A stretch of DNA of 9,727 bases from Helicobacteraceae bacterium (GTDB taxonomy: Bacteria; Campylobacterota; Campylobacteria; Campylobacterales; SZUA-545), in assembly GCA_031282285.1 (NCBI GenBank), contig JAITEA010000125.1, positions 1 through 9,727 of the forward strand, in the 5' to 3' direction. Positions within the stretch are counted from its first letter, which is position 1. Each line of letters begins with the position of its first letter. The position numbers and the translations under genes were made by a program. The notes below the pieces were generated by a model that was not told where the DNA came from, did not search any database, and saw nothing but the letters and a program-made list of their open reading frames with translations. This document shows positions 1 to 6,436 of the stretch, in pieces.

Positions 1-1736
1 GACGGGCGCAAAATCACAAAATCGCCGTTGGACGCGGCGAACGCCAGATGGGTATTGGTGGCGACCAGCGCGCGCGAGGGCGGCGCGTCCAGAATATCGC
101 GCCCGAAAAACCGCGATTCGTAGCCCCAGCCAAGCAAGCCAAAAAGCGTGGGCGCTATGTCGATCTGCGAGCAGAGCGTATCGACTTTGCGCGGCGCGAT
201 CAGCTTCGGCGCGTAGAAAAAGCCGATCGTTTCATATTCGGCTAAACGCGGATCGTCGCTTTTTGATCCAAGCGATCGATCGGAGAGAACCACAAATATC
301 GTGTTTTCAAACCACGGCTTCGCGCGCGCCGCGTCGATAAAACGCCCAAGCGCGTAATCAAAATAGCGCGCCGCGCCCTCCCGCGAGGTTTTCGGCGCGA
401 TATCGATCCGAGCGCGCGGGTAGTTATACGGAGCGTTGATCGACGAGGCGAGCAGCACCTGAAAAAACCGCCGATCGGCTACATAGTTTCGATCGGCTCT
501 GGCGATCGCCTCGGCAAATAGATCCTCGTCGCTTTGCCTGCCCCTTGAAACAAAAGTTTTGTTCTCTTTAGCGAAAGCTAGGCGATCTATAATTTCGTAG
601 CCGTTTAACGAAAAGAAGTTATTAAGATTGCCGTAATATCCGTAACCGCCGTATATAAACTCGCTCGCGTAACCGCGGCTATTAAATACGGTTGATACCG
701 ACGGAAGCGGCTTGTCGATTCGCCTAATTATCGAATCGCCAGCGATTGGCGGAAGGCTTAAGCTAAAAGCCTCGATCGTCCGCGCCGCGCCCGCGCCCGT
801 TGCGTAAAGGCGCTCGAAGGACAAGCCATCTTGCGTATAGCCGTTTATATTCGGCGCGTATGGTAATAACTTTTTGTCCATACCGCTTGCGATCACGACG
901 ATCACATTTGGCGAAATCTGCTTTGTTTTCGGCGCGGTTATTTTGATAAAATCCTTCGCGTTATCGGATAAAAAACGATCGCCTTTGCCTTTGATCTCGT
1001 TAATAACGATCGCGAACGCCTCCTCTTTGGGCAGCGAGGGATAAAAAGCGCGGCGATCGATCGCTTTGGAGCGTTTGGCGGAGAATAGCTCGTATATGCC
1101 GTTGCGCCCAAGCTGATCGAACGCCCTGCTTTCTGAAACCGCAAACGGCGAATAGGCAAAAAAGATCATAGCCGCGATCGCCGCGTGAATCCAAAACAGC
1201 GCAAGCCGCGTCCTGCCCGCAAAAAGCGAACCCGCCGAACCGGCAAACAGCCTGCTCGCGCCAAAAACAAATAGCGCGGAAACGATCGCGGCTATTACTA
1301 GAATAACCGCGATCGAAACGGCGTTAAAGGCGTTTTCAAACAGCCGCGATCCGTTGATCGTATAATCTAGCGCAATAAAATTAAAACGGCTATGCGTAGC
1401 GCCCCAGAAAAAATACTCGCCCGCGGCGGCAAAAACGATAGCGAACGCGCAAAAAAACAGGAGCGCGTAGAGATATATTTTGCCGATTCTGGTAAAAAAC
1501 AGCCGATCGCCAAAAGGCAGCGCCAAAACCGCCGCGGGGATCAATATATACGCGAGCGAAAAGAGATCGTTGATCGCGCCAAAAAATAGCGCTTGCAACA
1601 GCGGCAAAAAGCTCCAGCCAAAATCGGCGCTATAAACCGCAAATAGTATAAGCCGCAGCGCGAAACCGATAATAAGCGCGATCGCGCCAAGCGCGGCGAG
1701 CAGACGAATATGAGCGTCAAAAACAAACAATCGCAT
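1..1736 (-). CDS. LTA synthase/sulfatase-like membrane protein, probable pseudoenzyme (3' end cut)
   Basis: The reading frame is open from ATG at 1736-1734 to the window edge, giving 578 visible residues; the C-terminus is missing. GGGG lies 5 nt upstream of the ATG, and no in-frame start lies further upstream. About five hydrophobic segments occupy residues 12-197, followed by an extracytoplasmic alkaline-phosphatase-superfamily domain from about residue 270. Family hallmarks are present: RFNFIALDY (118-125), PNVIVVI (276-282), YATG...EAFSLSLPP (311-330), YGG (361-364 region), PYNYP (436-440) and VVLSD (482-486). Active members bind one divalent metal and move glycerol-phosphate or phosphoethanolamine groups, or cleave such esters, outside the inner membrane. 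Here the acidic metal ligand after PNVIVVI is replaced (A283/S284). The nucleophilic Thr position reads Ala (A317, with A315 also Ala), the SNH His is Asn (N434), the DH pair is DR (D486-R487), and the YGGD Asp is Tyr (Y365). The fold seems kept while chemistry seems lost. The family call is firm; inactivity is inferred. Confidence 0.85.
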   Translation of the reverse strand, partial: MRLFVFDAHIRLLAALGAIALIIGFALRLILFAVYSADFGWSFLPLLQALFFGAINDLFSLAYILIPAAVLALPFGDRLFFTRIGKIYLYALLFFCAFAIVFAAAGEYFFWGATHSRFNFIALDYTINGSRLFENAFNAVSIAVILVIAAIVSALFVFGASRLFAGSAGSLFAGRTRLALFWIHAAIAAMIFFAYSPFAVSESRAFDQLGRNGIYELFSAKRSKAIDRRAFYPSLPKEEAFAIVINEIKGKGDRFLSDNAKDFIKITAPKTKQISPNVIVVIASGMDKKLLPYAPNINGYTQDGLSFERLYATGAGAARTIEAFSLSLPPIAGDSIIRRIDKPLPSVSTVFNSRGYASEFIYGGYGYYGNLNNFFSLNGYEIIDRLAFAKENKTFVSRGRQSDEDLFAEAIARADRNYVADRRFFQVLLASSINAPYNYPRARIDIAPKTSREGAARYFDYALGRFIDAARAKPWFENTIFVVLSDRSLGSKSDDPRLAEYETIGFFYAPKLIAPRKVDTLCSQIDIAPTLFGLLGWGYESRFFGRDILDAPPSRALVATNTHLAFAASNGDFVILRP

Positions 1737-1764
1737 ACGAACCCCGATTGAAAATAGAAGCGAT

Positions 1765-1770
1765 ATTCTA
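1765..1770 (-). promoter_or_regulatory. candidate -10 element for the LtaS-like gene
   Basis: Read on the minus strand, this is TAGAAT, 5 of 6 matches to TATAAT, 28 nt upstream of the start codon at 1736. The hexamer 17 bp further upstream (CAGTCA) is a poor -35. Campylobacterota promoters often lack a clear -35, so the call is plausible but weak. Confidence 0.35.
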
Positions 1771-1773
1771 CCA

Positions 1774-1802
1774 TTGCCTTGTAAGCTTGACTGGAGTACA
1801 AT
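1774..1802 (+). promoter_or_regulatory. candidate sigma-70 promoter for the YfaP/TPR gene
   Basis: TTGCCT (1774-1779, 4 of 6 matches to TTGACA) is separated by exactly 17 bp from TACAAT (1797-1802, 5 of 6 matches to TATAAT). The implied transcription start is near 1809, giving a leader of about 20 nt with the Shine-Dalgarno CGGGAGA at 1817-1823. It lies back to back with the minus-strand -10 candidate in the same short divergent region. Confidence 0.5.
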
Positions 1803-1828
1803 GACCCAACTTTTTACGGGAGACTTAA

Positions 1829-3004
1829 ATGAAGCTGAAATCTATCCTCTGCGCCGCGCTATTGGCGAGCGCGGCAAGCGGCGCGAGCCTGTCGATCGAC
1901 GCGCTGGACGCGACTATCAAAGATAAGCGCGTCGCGGGCGCGCAGGTTATCTTGCAGCAAACGGGCGAGGCGAGTTTGCAGGCGGTTACGGACGCGAACG
2001 GCAAGGCGACGATTACCTCGCCCAAAGCCTTCAAAAGCGACGCGCTGCTGATCATCAAAAAAGAGGGCTTTTCTGATTTGGTGGCAAAATGCCCGTGCGA
2101 CGGGCTGACCTACGCGCTCAGCCCCGTGATGAAGAGCCTCGATGGTATGCGTATCGTGCTTTCGTGGGGCGCGACGCCAGCCGATCTCGATTCGCATCTT
2201 GTATATAAAGCCTCGGGCGGCGATCAGCATATTTACTTTGGCGAGAAAAAAGGCGTCGGCGCGAATCTCGATGTCGATGATACCACTAGCTACGGACCGG
2301 AGACGATCACCATTAACAAACTACAGCCCAATCAGACCTATATATACGCCGTAGCCGACTATACAAACAAAGGTAATCCTCAGCGGCGCGCGCTTGCCGG
2401 AAGCGGCGCTAAAGTGTTTGTATATACCGGTCAGTCGCTGGTAAAAACCTATAATGTACCGCTCGATCTGGCGGGTAATGTCTGGACTGTGTTCAGAGTC
2501 GATCCCAACGGGCAGATTACCGATCTTAACGCGATAAACGGACTTGCTTACACAGCCGGCGCGTTATCGGATTCGATAAGAGGATTTTCAGATAGCGCGG
2601 CGCTAAACAGAACGATTAACGCTTCGATAAATCCGGCGGCGATCGAGCAAAACAGATTAGGCGAAAAAGCCTATCACGGCGGCGATATAGAGGGCAGTAT
2701 AAACTACTACAAAAACGCCGTGGATATCGATCCAAACTTCGCTCAAGCCTATAGCAATATGGGGCTGTCGTATCTGAAGCTCAACCGCTTTTCCGAATCG
2801 ATCTGGGCAAACCGCAACGCTATTTCATTTGCAGGCGGCGAAGGGGGCAATATCGTTCGCGCCTCGTCGTATTACAACATAGCGCGGCTCTACGAGCAGG
2901 ATAAAAACTTCTCCGAAGCGCTTAGATATTACGAGCTTGCCAAATCGGAAAACAACAACGCGACTTACGACAAAGCCATAGCGCGAGTCAAAGCAAAACT
3001 CTAA
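1829..3004 (+). CDS. exported YfaP/DUF2135-like protein with C-terminal TPRs
   Basis: This 391-residue protein starts with a signal peptide (MKLKSILCAALLASAASGA, cleavage near residues 18-20). No lipobox is evident. Residues 25-98 resemble a carboxypeptidase-regulatory-like beta domain (VTDANGKATI...). Residues 107-225 match the YfaP/DUF2135 pattern: LSWGATPADLDSHLV (111-125), IYFGEKKGVG, LDVDD (147-151), SYGPETITI (154-162). Residues 274-390 hold about three TPR-like helical hairpins, for example GDIEGSINYYKNAVDIDPNF (285-304) and NFSEALRYYELAK (360-372). TPRs usually mediate protein-protein contacts, and DUF2135 proteins are exported with unknown biochemical role, so a periplasmic scaffold or adaptor is a reasonable inference. 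The start is supported by CGGGAGA 5 nt upstream. The deacetylase gene follows after 3 bp, suggesting an operon. Domain calls are firm; the cellular role is unknown. Confidence 0.85.
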   Translation: MKLKSILCAALLASAASGASLSIDALDATIKDKRVAGAQVILQQTGEASLQAVTDANGKATITSPKAFKSDALLIIKKEGFSDLVAKCPCDGLTYALSPVMKSLDGMRIVLSWGATPADLDSHLVYKASGGDQHIYFGEKKGVGANLDVDDTTSYGPETITINKLQPNQTYIYAVADYTNKGNPQRRALAGSGAKVFVYTGQSLVKTYNVPLDLAGNVWTVFRVDPNGQITDLNAINGLAYTAGALSDSIRGFSDSAALNRTINASINPAAIEQNRLGEKAYHGGDIEGSINYYKNAVDIDPNFAQAYSNMGLSYLKLNRFSESIWANRNAISFAGGEGGNIVRASSYYNIARLYEQDKNFSEALRYYELAKSENNNATYDKAIARVKAKL

Positions 3005-3007
3005 GCT

Positions 3008-4057
3008 ATGCTACGCTTTACGGCGATTATATGTTTGGTCGCGCTTAACTGCGCGGCGGTTTTGCCGCCCGCTCTTATCGAGCGGGGCGACGATAATTTA
3101 ACTTTCAACGAAGCCTCCAAAATAGAGATATTATCGTTTGCTAAAACCGTTTTGAGCCAGCCGCCGCTTACGATAGAACTGCTGGCGCAAAAAACCGATC
3201 TTAAAGCGGCGAGAATCAACCTTGAAAGCGTTAAGCGCGTACGCGCCAGAATACTTAACGATCTATTGGTTAATTACTACGCGGCGATCGGCTTTGAGGG
3301 CAAAGCGATCGCGCGCGAAAACGCCGAAGCGAAACTAGGCAATCTTACGCGATCTTACGCGGTCGATCCTAAGCGCGAGCGGTTTTACGAGAGCTATTTT
3401 TACGAGTTGATCCGCCTTGCCGCGCTGTTTCCCAAAACCTCCAGCGAGATCGATAGATTTAACGATCGCGAGCTTTTAGGCGGCGAATTAGGCGATCGCG
3501 AGTTCTGCCTCACTTTCGACGACGGACCAAGCGAAGCGGGCGGAACCACCGACAGCCTGATCGCGGCGCTAAACGATCGCAACCTTTCGGCGATCTTTTT
3601 CGCGCTGGGCGAAAACGCCGCCAAACGCGAAGCCGATCTAGACGCGCTCTACGGCGGGCATCGCCTCGCCTCGCACGGCTGGCGGCATATCTCTCACGCC
3701 GATACGGCGCTCGCCAAAGCGTCGATCTCGCAGGCGGACAAGCTCTTAAGCGCGAGCGGAGCGTATGTCAAAGCCTTTCGCCCGCCATACGGACAGCGCG
3801 CCGCCGATCTGGGCGCGTTTTTGAGCGATCAGAATATCAGCCTCGTTTTGTGGAATATCGATTCGCAGGATTGGCAGAGCGCCGTTTCAGCGCAAGCCGC
3901 CGCCGATCGCGTTTTGACGCTGGCGCTGGTCTGGCGCAAAGGGATTATCCTCTTTCACGATACGCATACCAAAGCCGAAAAAGCTTTGCCAACGCTTACG
4001 GCAAAAGCAAAAGCGCTGGGCGTAACCTTTGACGGCTGTCCCGCTCTGTTTCGCTAA
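3008..4057 (+). CDS. exported polysaccharide deacetylase (NodB domain)
   Basis: This 349-residue protein has an N-terminal signal peptide (residues 1 to about 18), then an unrecognised, mostly helical segment (about 25-160), then a NodB/CE4 domain. The domain's motifs appear in order: TFDDGP (169-174, catalytic base and metal Asp), SHGWRH (222-227, His223 and His227 in H-x3-H spacing), RPPYG (258-262), DSQDW (285-289), and ILFHDTH (314-320, catalytic His). All metal and catalytic positions look intact. CE4 enzymes are metal-dependent and remove N- or O-acetyl groups from peptidoglycan, chitin-type oligomers or exopolysaccharide. The substrate cannot be read from the sequence; periplasmic action is inferred from the signal peptide. 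It starts 3 bp after the stop of the upstream gene with no visible Shine-Dalgarno, which suggests translational coupling. Confidence 0.9.
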   Translation: MLRFTAIICLVALNCAAVLPPALIERGDDNLTFNEASKIEILSFAKTVLSQPPLTIELLAQKTDLKAARINLESVKRVRARILNDLLVNYYAAIGFEGKAIARENAEAKLGNLTRSYAVDPKRERFYESYFYELIRLAALFPKTSSEIDRFNDRELLGGELGDREFCLTFDDGPSEAGGTTDSLIAALNDRNLSAIFFALGENAAKREADLDALYGGHRLASHGWRHISHADTALAKASISQADKLLSASGAYVKAFRPPYGQRAADLGAFLSDQNISLVLWNIDSQDWQSAVSAQAAADRVLTLALVWRKGIILFHDTHTKAEKALPTLTAKAKALGVTFDGCPALFR

Positions 4058-4074
4058 CCGCAGTCAAAAGCGGT
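4057..4074. terminator. weak hairpin between convergent genes
   Basis: ACCGC (4057-4061) pairs with GCGGT (4070-4074) around an 8-nt loop, exactly in the 16-bp gap between two convergent stop codons. The stem is only 5 bp and no T-tract follows on either strand. It could be a weak bidirectional terminator or chance. Confidence 0.2.
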
Positions 4075-4760
4075 CAGGATAGGCGCGTAAGCAGTAATCG
4101 CAAAGCGTGAAAGACGGCTTGTTTGCGCACCAGCGATCGCGAACCGTTCAGGCGCAGCGCTTCGGCGTAGGTTTCGCCGCGCTTGTTTGCGTAGCCGACA
4201 AATACGGTTCCGACGGGTTTGCCGGCGCTTCCTCCGCTTGGTCCCGCAATGCCGCTGATCGCCAGCGCGTAATCGGCGCCGCTTTGCGCGATCGCGCCGG
4301 AAGCCATCTGTACGACGCACTCCTCGCTTACCGCGCCAAAGGCGGCGAGCGTTTGAGGCTGAACGCCGAGCCAGCGGCTTTTCAGGCGGTTGGAGTAGGT
4401 AACGAACGACCCCTCAAAAACCTCCGACGATCCCGCGATCGCGGTCAGATGCGCCGCCAGCAGCCCGCCTGTACAGCTTTCGGCGAAGGAGATCGTTTCG
4501 CCGCGCCGTTTCAGCAGATCGATCGCGCGCTTGAACGGCTCGCCGACAAACGCCTTGGGCGCGAACAGCGCGCATACCTCCTCGGCGAACTCTAAAGCCG
4601 CTTGATTTAGCGGCGCTTCCAACGCGCTCCAGCCGCCGATATGCTCCCGCGCCGTTACGCTAACGCCGCGCCGATCGGCGCAGATTTTTGTCAAATCCAT
4701 AGCGGCGGCGGGATCAAATCCCAGCAGATTCACGCGGACTAAGCGGTTTTGCTCTAACAT
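4074..4760 (-). CDS. CinA C-terminal/PncC-type nicotinamide-nucleotide amidohydrolase-like protein
   Basis: This is a 228-residue protein. Residues about 75-228 form a CinA C-terminal domain. Its signatures are SFAESCTGGLLAAHL (91-105, containing the serine nucleophile region AESCTGG), VTYSNRLKSRWLGV (120-133) and ISGIAGPSGGSAGKPVGTVFVG (168-189). Characterised members (PncC) deamidate nicotinamide mononucleotide to nicotinate mononucleotide and ammonia in the cytoplasmic pyridine-nucleotide salvage cycle. Residues 1-73 form an extension with no resemblance I can see to the MoaB-like N-terminal domain of full-length CinA; stand-alone PncC proteins are about 160 residues. No strong Shine-Dalgarno precedes the ATG at 4760. 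Met21 is an alternative start but also lacks one. The gene is convergent with the deacetylase and diverges from the kinase gene across only 33 bp. Confidence 0.85.
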   Translation of the reverse strand: MLEQNRLVRVNLLGFDPAAAMDLTKICADRRGVSVTAREHIGGWSALEAPLNQAALEFAEEVCALFAPKAFVGEPFKRAIDLLKRRGETISFAESCTGGLLAAHLTAIAGSSEVFEGSFVTYSNRLKSRWLGVQPQTLAAFGAVSEECVVQMASGAIAQSGADYALAISGIAGPSGGSAGKPVGTVFVGYANKRGETYAEALRLNGSRSLVRKQAVFHALRLLLTRLS

Positions 4761-4793
4761 ATAACACCATATAACGATATTGCAAGGTCAGGT
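4758..4793. promoter_or_regulatory. 33-bp divergent gap with tandem CATATAAC repeat
   Basis: The gap between the two divergent start codons is 4761-4793. CATATAAC occurs at 4758-4765 and again at 4768-4775, a 10-bp phase of one helical turn. TATAAC within each copy resembles a -10 element on the plus strand. AAGGTCAGGT just before ATG 4794 serves as the ribosome-binding region of the kinase gene. At least one of the two promoters must reach into coding sequence, and a dimeric regulator site is possible. The functional meaning is inferred. Confidence 0.3.
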
Positions 4794-5600
4794 ATGCCCC
4801 AAAATTACAAACCCGCCGCCGCCGAAACCTTCTCGCAGACGACCAAGCTAGGCAAAAAGGGCAAACTCAAAGCCGATTATTACCAAGAGCGGCTAAGATC
4901 GCTGCAGATCGAGCTTTTGAAGCTACAGCGATGGATTTTTGAGAGCAAAGAGCGCCTTATCGCGATTATCGACGGCGTGGAGCTTACGGGCAAAAGCGGC
5001 GTTATCAGGGCGCTGACCGAACGGCTGGATAGCGCGCTTATCCGCTTTTCGCCGCCCAAAGCCGATAGCGGCGGCAAATGGTATTTCGCCAACTTTGTAT
5101 CCAAACTGCCGCGCAAAGGCGAGATCGCCGTATTCGATCGCGGCTGGTACGGCAAAGCCGCGCTCGAGCGGGCTACGAACGCGTGTTCGGACGAGGAGTA
5201 CGAAAGATATACGCATCAGATTCCGCTGTTTGAGCAGGCGCTGAGCGAGGACGGGTTTAAGATATTCAAATATATGCTCAGCGCGAGCAAAGAGGAGCTG
5301 ATCGCGAGGCTAGAAAGCCAGAAAAACGATCCGCTTGGCAGGCTGAGGCTGACGGAAACGGAGCTGAAATCCGCAAAGCTCTACGACGAATACGCCAAAG
5401 CGCAAGCCGAGACGCTCTCCAGAACGCATACGCCTTGCGCGCCGTGGTTCGAGGCGCCGTGCGACGACAAACGCTTAGCTAGATTGGGCGTTTTATCGCA
5501 TCTTTTAGGCGAGATCGATTATAAAGGCAAAGATCGCAAGGCGATCGGCGAGTTTGGAAGCAAAGTTGTAAAAAATTACGCGCCGAAGGTGAAGTACTGA
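4794..5600 (+). CDS. divergent polyphosphate kinase 2 (PPK2)-family protein
   Basis: This 268-residue protein aligns by eye along the whole PPK2 core. PPK2 enzymes transfer phosphate between polyphosphate and nucleoside mono- or diphosphates in the cytoplasm. Visible elements are a Walker A-like loop DGVELTGKSG (60-69), KWYFANFVSKLP (95-106), Walker B IAVFDRGWYGKAALE (111-125), LFEQAL and KIFKYMLSASKEEL (145-169), DPL (179-181), YDEYAKA (198-204) and PWFEAPCDDKRLARL (217-231). Differences from the usual pattern are notable. The Walker A Asp of G-x-D-x-x-G-K is Glu63, GKGG is GKSG, FDRSWYNR is FDRGWYGK, and the lid motif usually read as DPLKxWKLS is DPLGRLRLT. It may have altered substrate preference. 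RBS AAGGTCAGGT precedes the start. The stop overlaps the next ATG by 1 nt (TGATG). Confidence 0.8.
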   Translation: MPQNYKPAAAETFSQTTKLGKKGKLKADYYQERLRSLQIELLKLQRWIFESKERLIAIIDGVELTGKSGVIRALTERLDSALIRFSPPKADSGGKWYFANFVSKLPRKGEIAVFDRGWYGKAALERATNACSDEEYERYTHQIPLFEQALSEDGFKIFKYMLSASKEELIARLESQKNDPLGRLRLTETELKSAKLYDEYAKAQAETLSRTHTPCAPWFEAPCDDKRLARLGVLSHLLGEIDYKGKDRKAIGEFGSKVVKNYAPKVKY

Positions 5601-6427
5601 TGCTGATTTTAATTGCTGGCGGAAGCGGGTATGTCGGGCGGGGCATTATAGAGCGTTACTGCCTCTCGCGCGATTTCATAAATGTGTCGCTGACGCGCCA
5701 CGCGGCTCTGGCGGTGAATAACGTGCTTGTCGATCTGTCGAAACCGATCAATTTTTTGCGCTTTGACAAGCCGATCGATATGATTATCAACTGCGTGGAG
5801 TGCCGCGCCGAGAGCTACGCGGGCGACGAGAAAAACAAGCGCGCCTATTTAGCCGCGGTGCGCCATCTGGTCGAATACGCGCAGGATATGGATATAAAGA
5901 AAATTATCCACTTTTCGGTAAATCATATCAACACGGTGGAGAACGACTACCAGCAGGCGCGGTTTGTCGCCGAGGGGCTGATCAAAAGTAGCGGGCTTGA
6001 TTATATTATCTTCAAACCTACGGTGATCTTTGGCGAAAACAGCCCGCTTGAGTATCTGATCAACTCGCTGTTGTCGCGATCGGTGTTGCTGAAGTTCTGG
6101 AAAGAGGAGGCGCAGATCGCGCCCGTGCATCTTTTAGATGTACTGGCAAATGTCGGCTACGCGATCGAGCACGACGACTGCTGGAACGAAACCTACGCGC
6201 TATGCGGTCCCGAGATGATGAACTTCGAGGAGATGCTGTTCCGCCGCCGTATGATCAAACGCCCCAAGCTAGTGAACGCGCCCTCCGCGCTGGCGAGGCG
6301 ATCGGCGCTGAAAAACGCGCCCGTGCCGTCGAATCATCTGCGGCTTCTGCTCGACTGGGTCAATGCCGACGACAGCCACGGCTACGCGCGCACGCTGGTC
6401 GCGCCGCAATTTTCCTACAAACCTTAA
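5600..6427 (+). CDS. NAD(P)-binding atypical SDR, NDUFA9-like
   Basis: This 275-residue protein begins with a Rossmann dinucleotide-binding motif AGGSGYVGRG (6-15). It continues with the extended/atypical SDR pattern: VDLSKP (44-49), IINCVE (62-67), IKKIIHFSV (99-107), and GLDYIIFKPTVIFGENSP (132-149). The last is typical of the NDUFA9-like (SDR_a5) and related NmrA-type groups. The catalytic YxxxK is YQQAR (117-121), so Lys is replaced by Arg. Many atypical SDRs are not dehydrogenases and act as cofactor-binding or structural proteins. NDUFA9 relatives are associated with respiratory complex I or quinone-linked metabolism, but this role is not shown here. It overlaps the kinase stop by 1 nt and lies 9 nt upstream of ileS, so it probably shares their transcript. 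Confidence 0.8.
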   Translation: MLILIAGGSGYVGRGIIERYCLSRDFINVSLTRHAALAVNNVLVDLSKPINFLRFDKPIDMIINCVECRAESYAGDEKNKRAYLAAVRHLVEYAQDMDIKKIIHFSVNHINTVENDYQQARFVAEGLIKSSGLDYIIFKPTVIFGENSPLEYLINSLLSRSVLLKFWKEEAQIAPVHLLDVLANVGYAIEHDDCWNETYALCGPEMMNFEEMLFRRRMIKRPKLVNAPSALARRSALKNAPVPSNHLRLLLDWVNADDSHGYARTLVAPQFSYKP

Positions 6428-6436
6428 AGGCGAATA

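Noticed and set aside
1021..1080. GCGATCGATCGC extended palindrome as a possible regulator operator
   Set aside because: It lies inside the LtaS-like coding frame and is one of many CGATCG-rich stretches, so the background enrichment explains it.
1859..2230. 123-codon minus-strand frame inside the YfaP/TPR gene
   Set aside because: It lies within a gene supported by signal peptide, domain motifs and promoter. Its product is Arg-rich with no recognisable features.
3002..3010. Possible frameshift joining the TPR gene and the deacetylase
   Set aside because: The second ORF has its own ATG and a convincing signal peptide directly after the first stop, so two separate exported proteins is the simpler reading.
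4107..4595. 162-codon plus-strand frame opposite the CinA-like gene
   Set aside because: It is antisense to a gene with clear family motifs. No domain or ribosome-binding site supports it.
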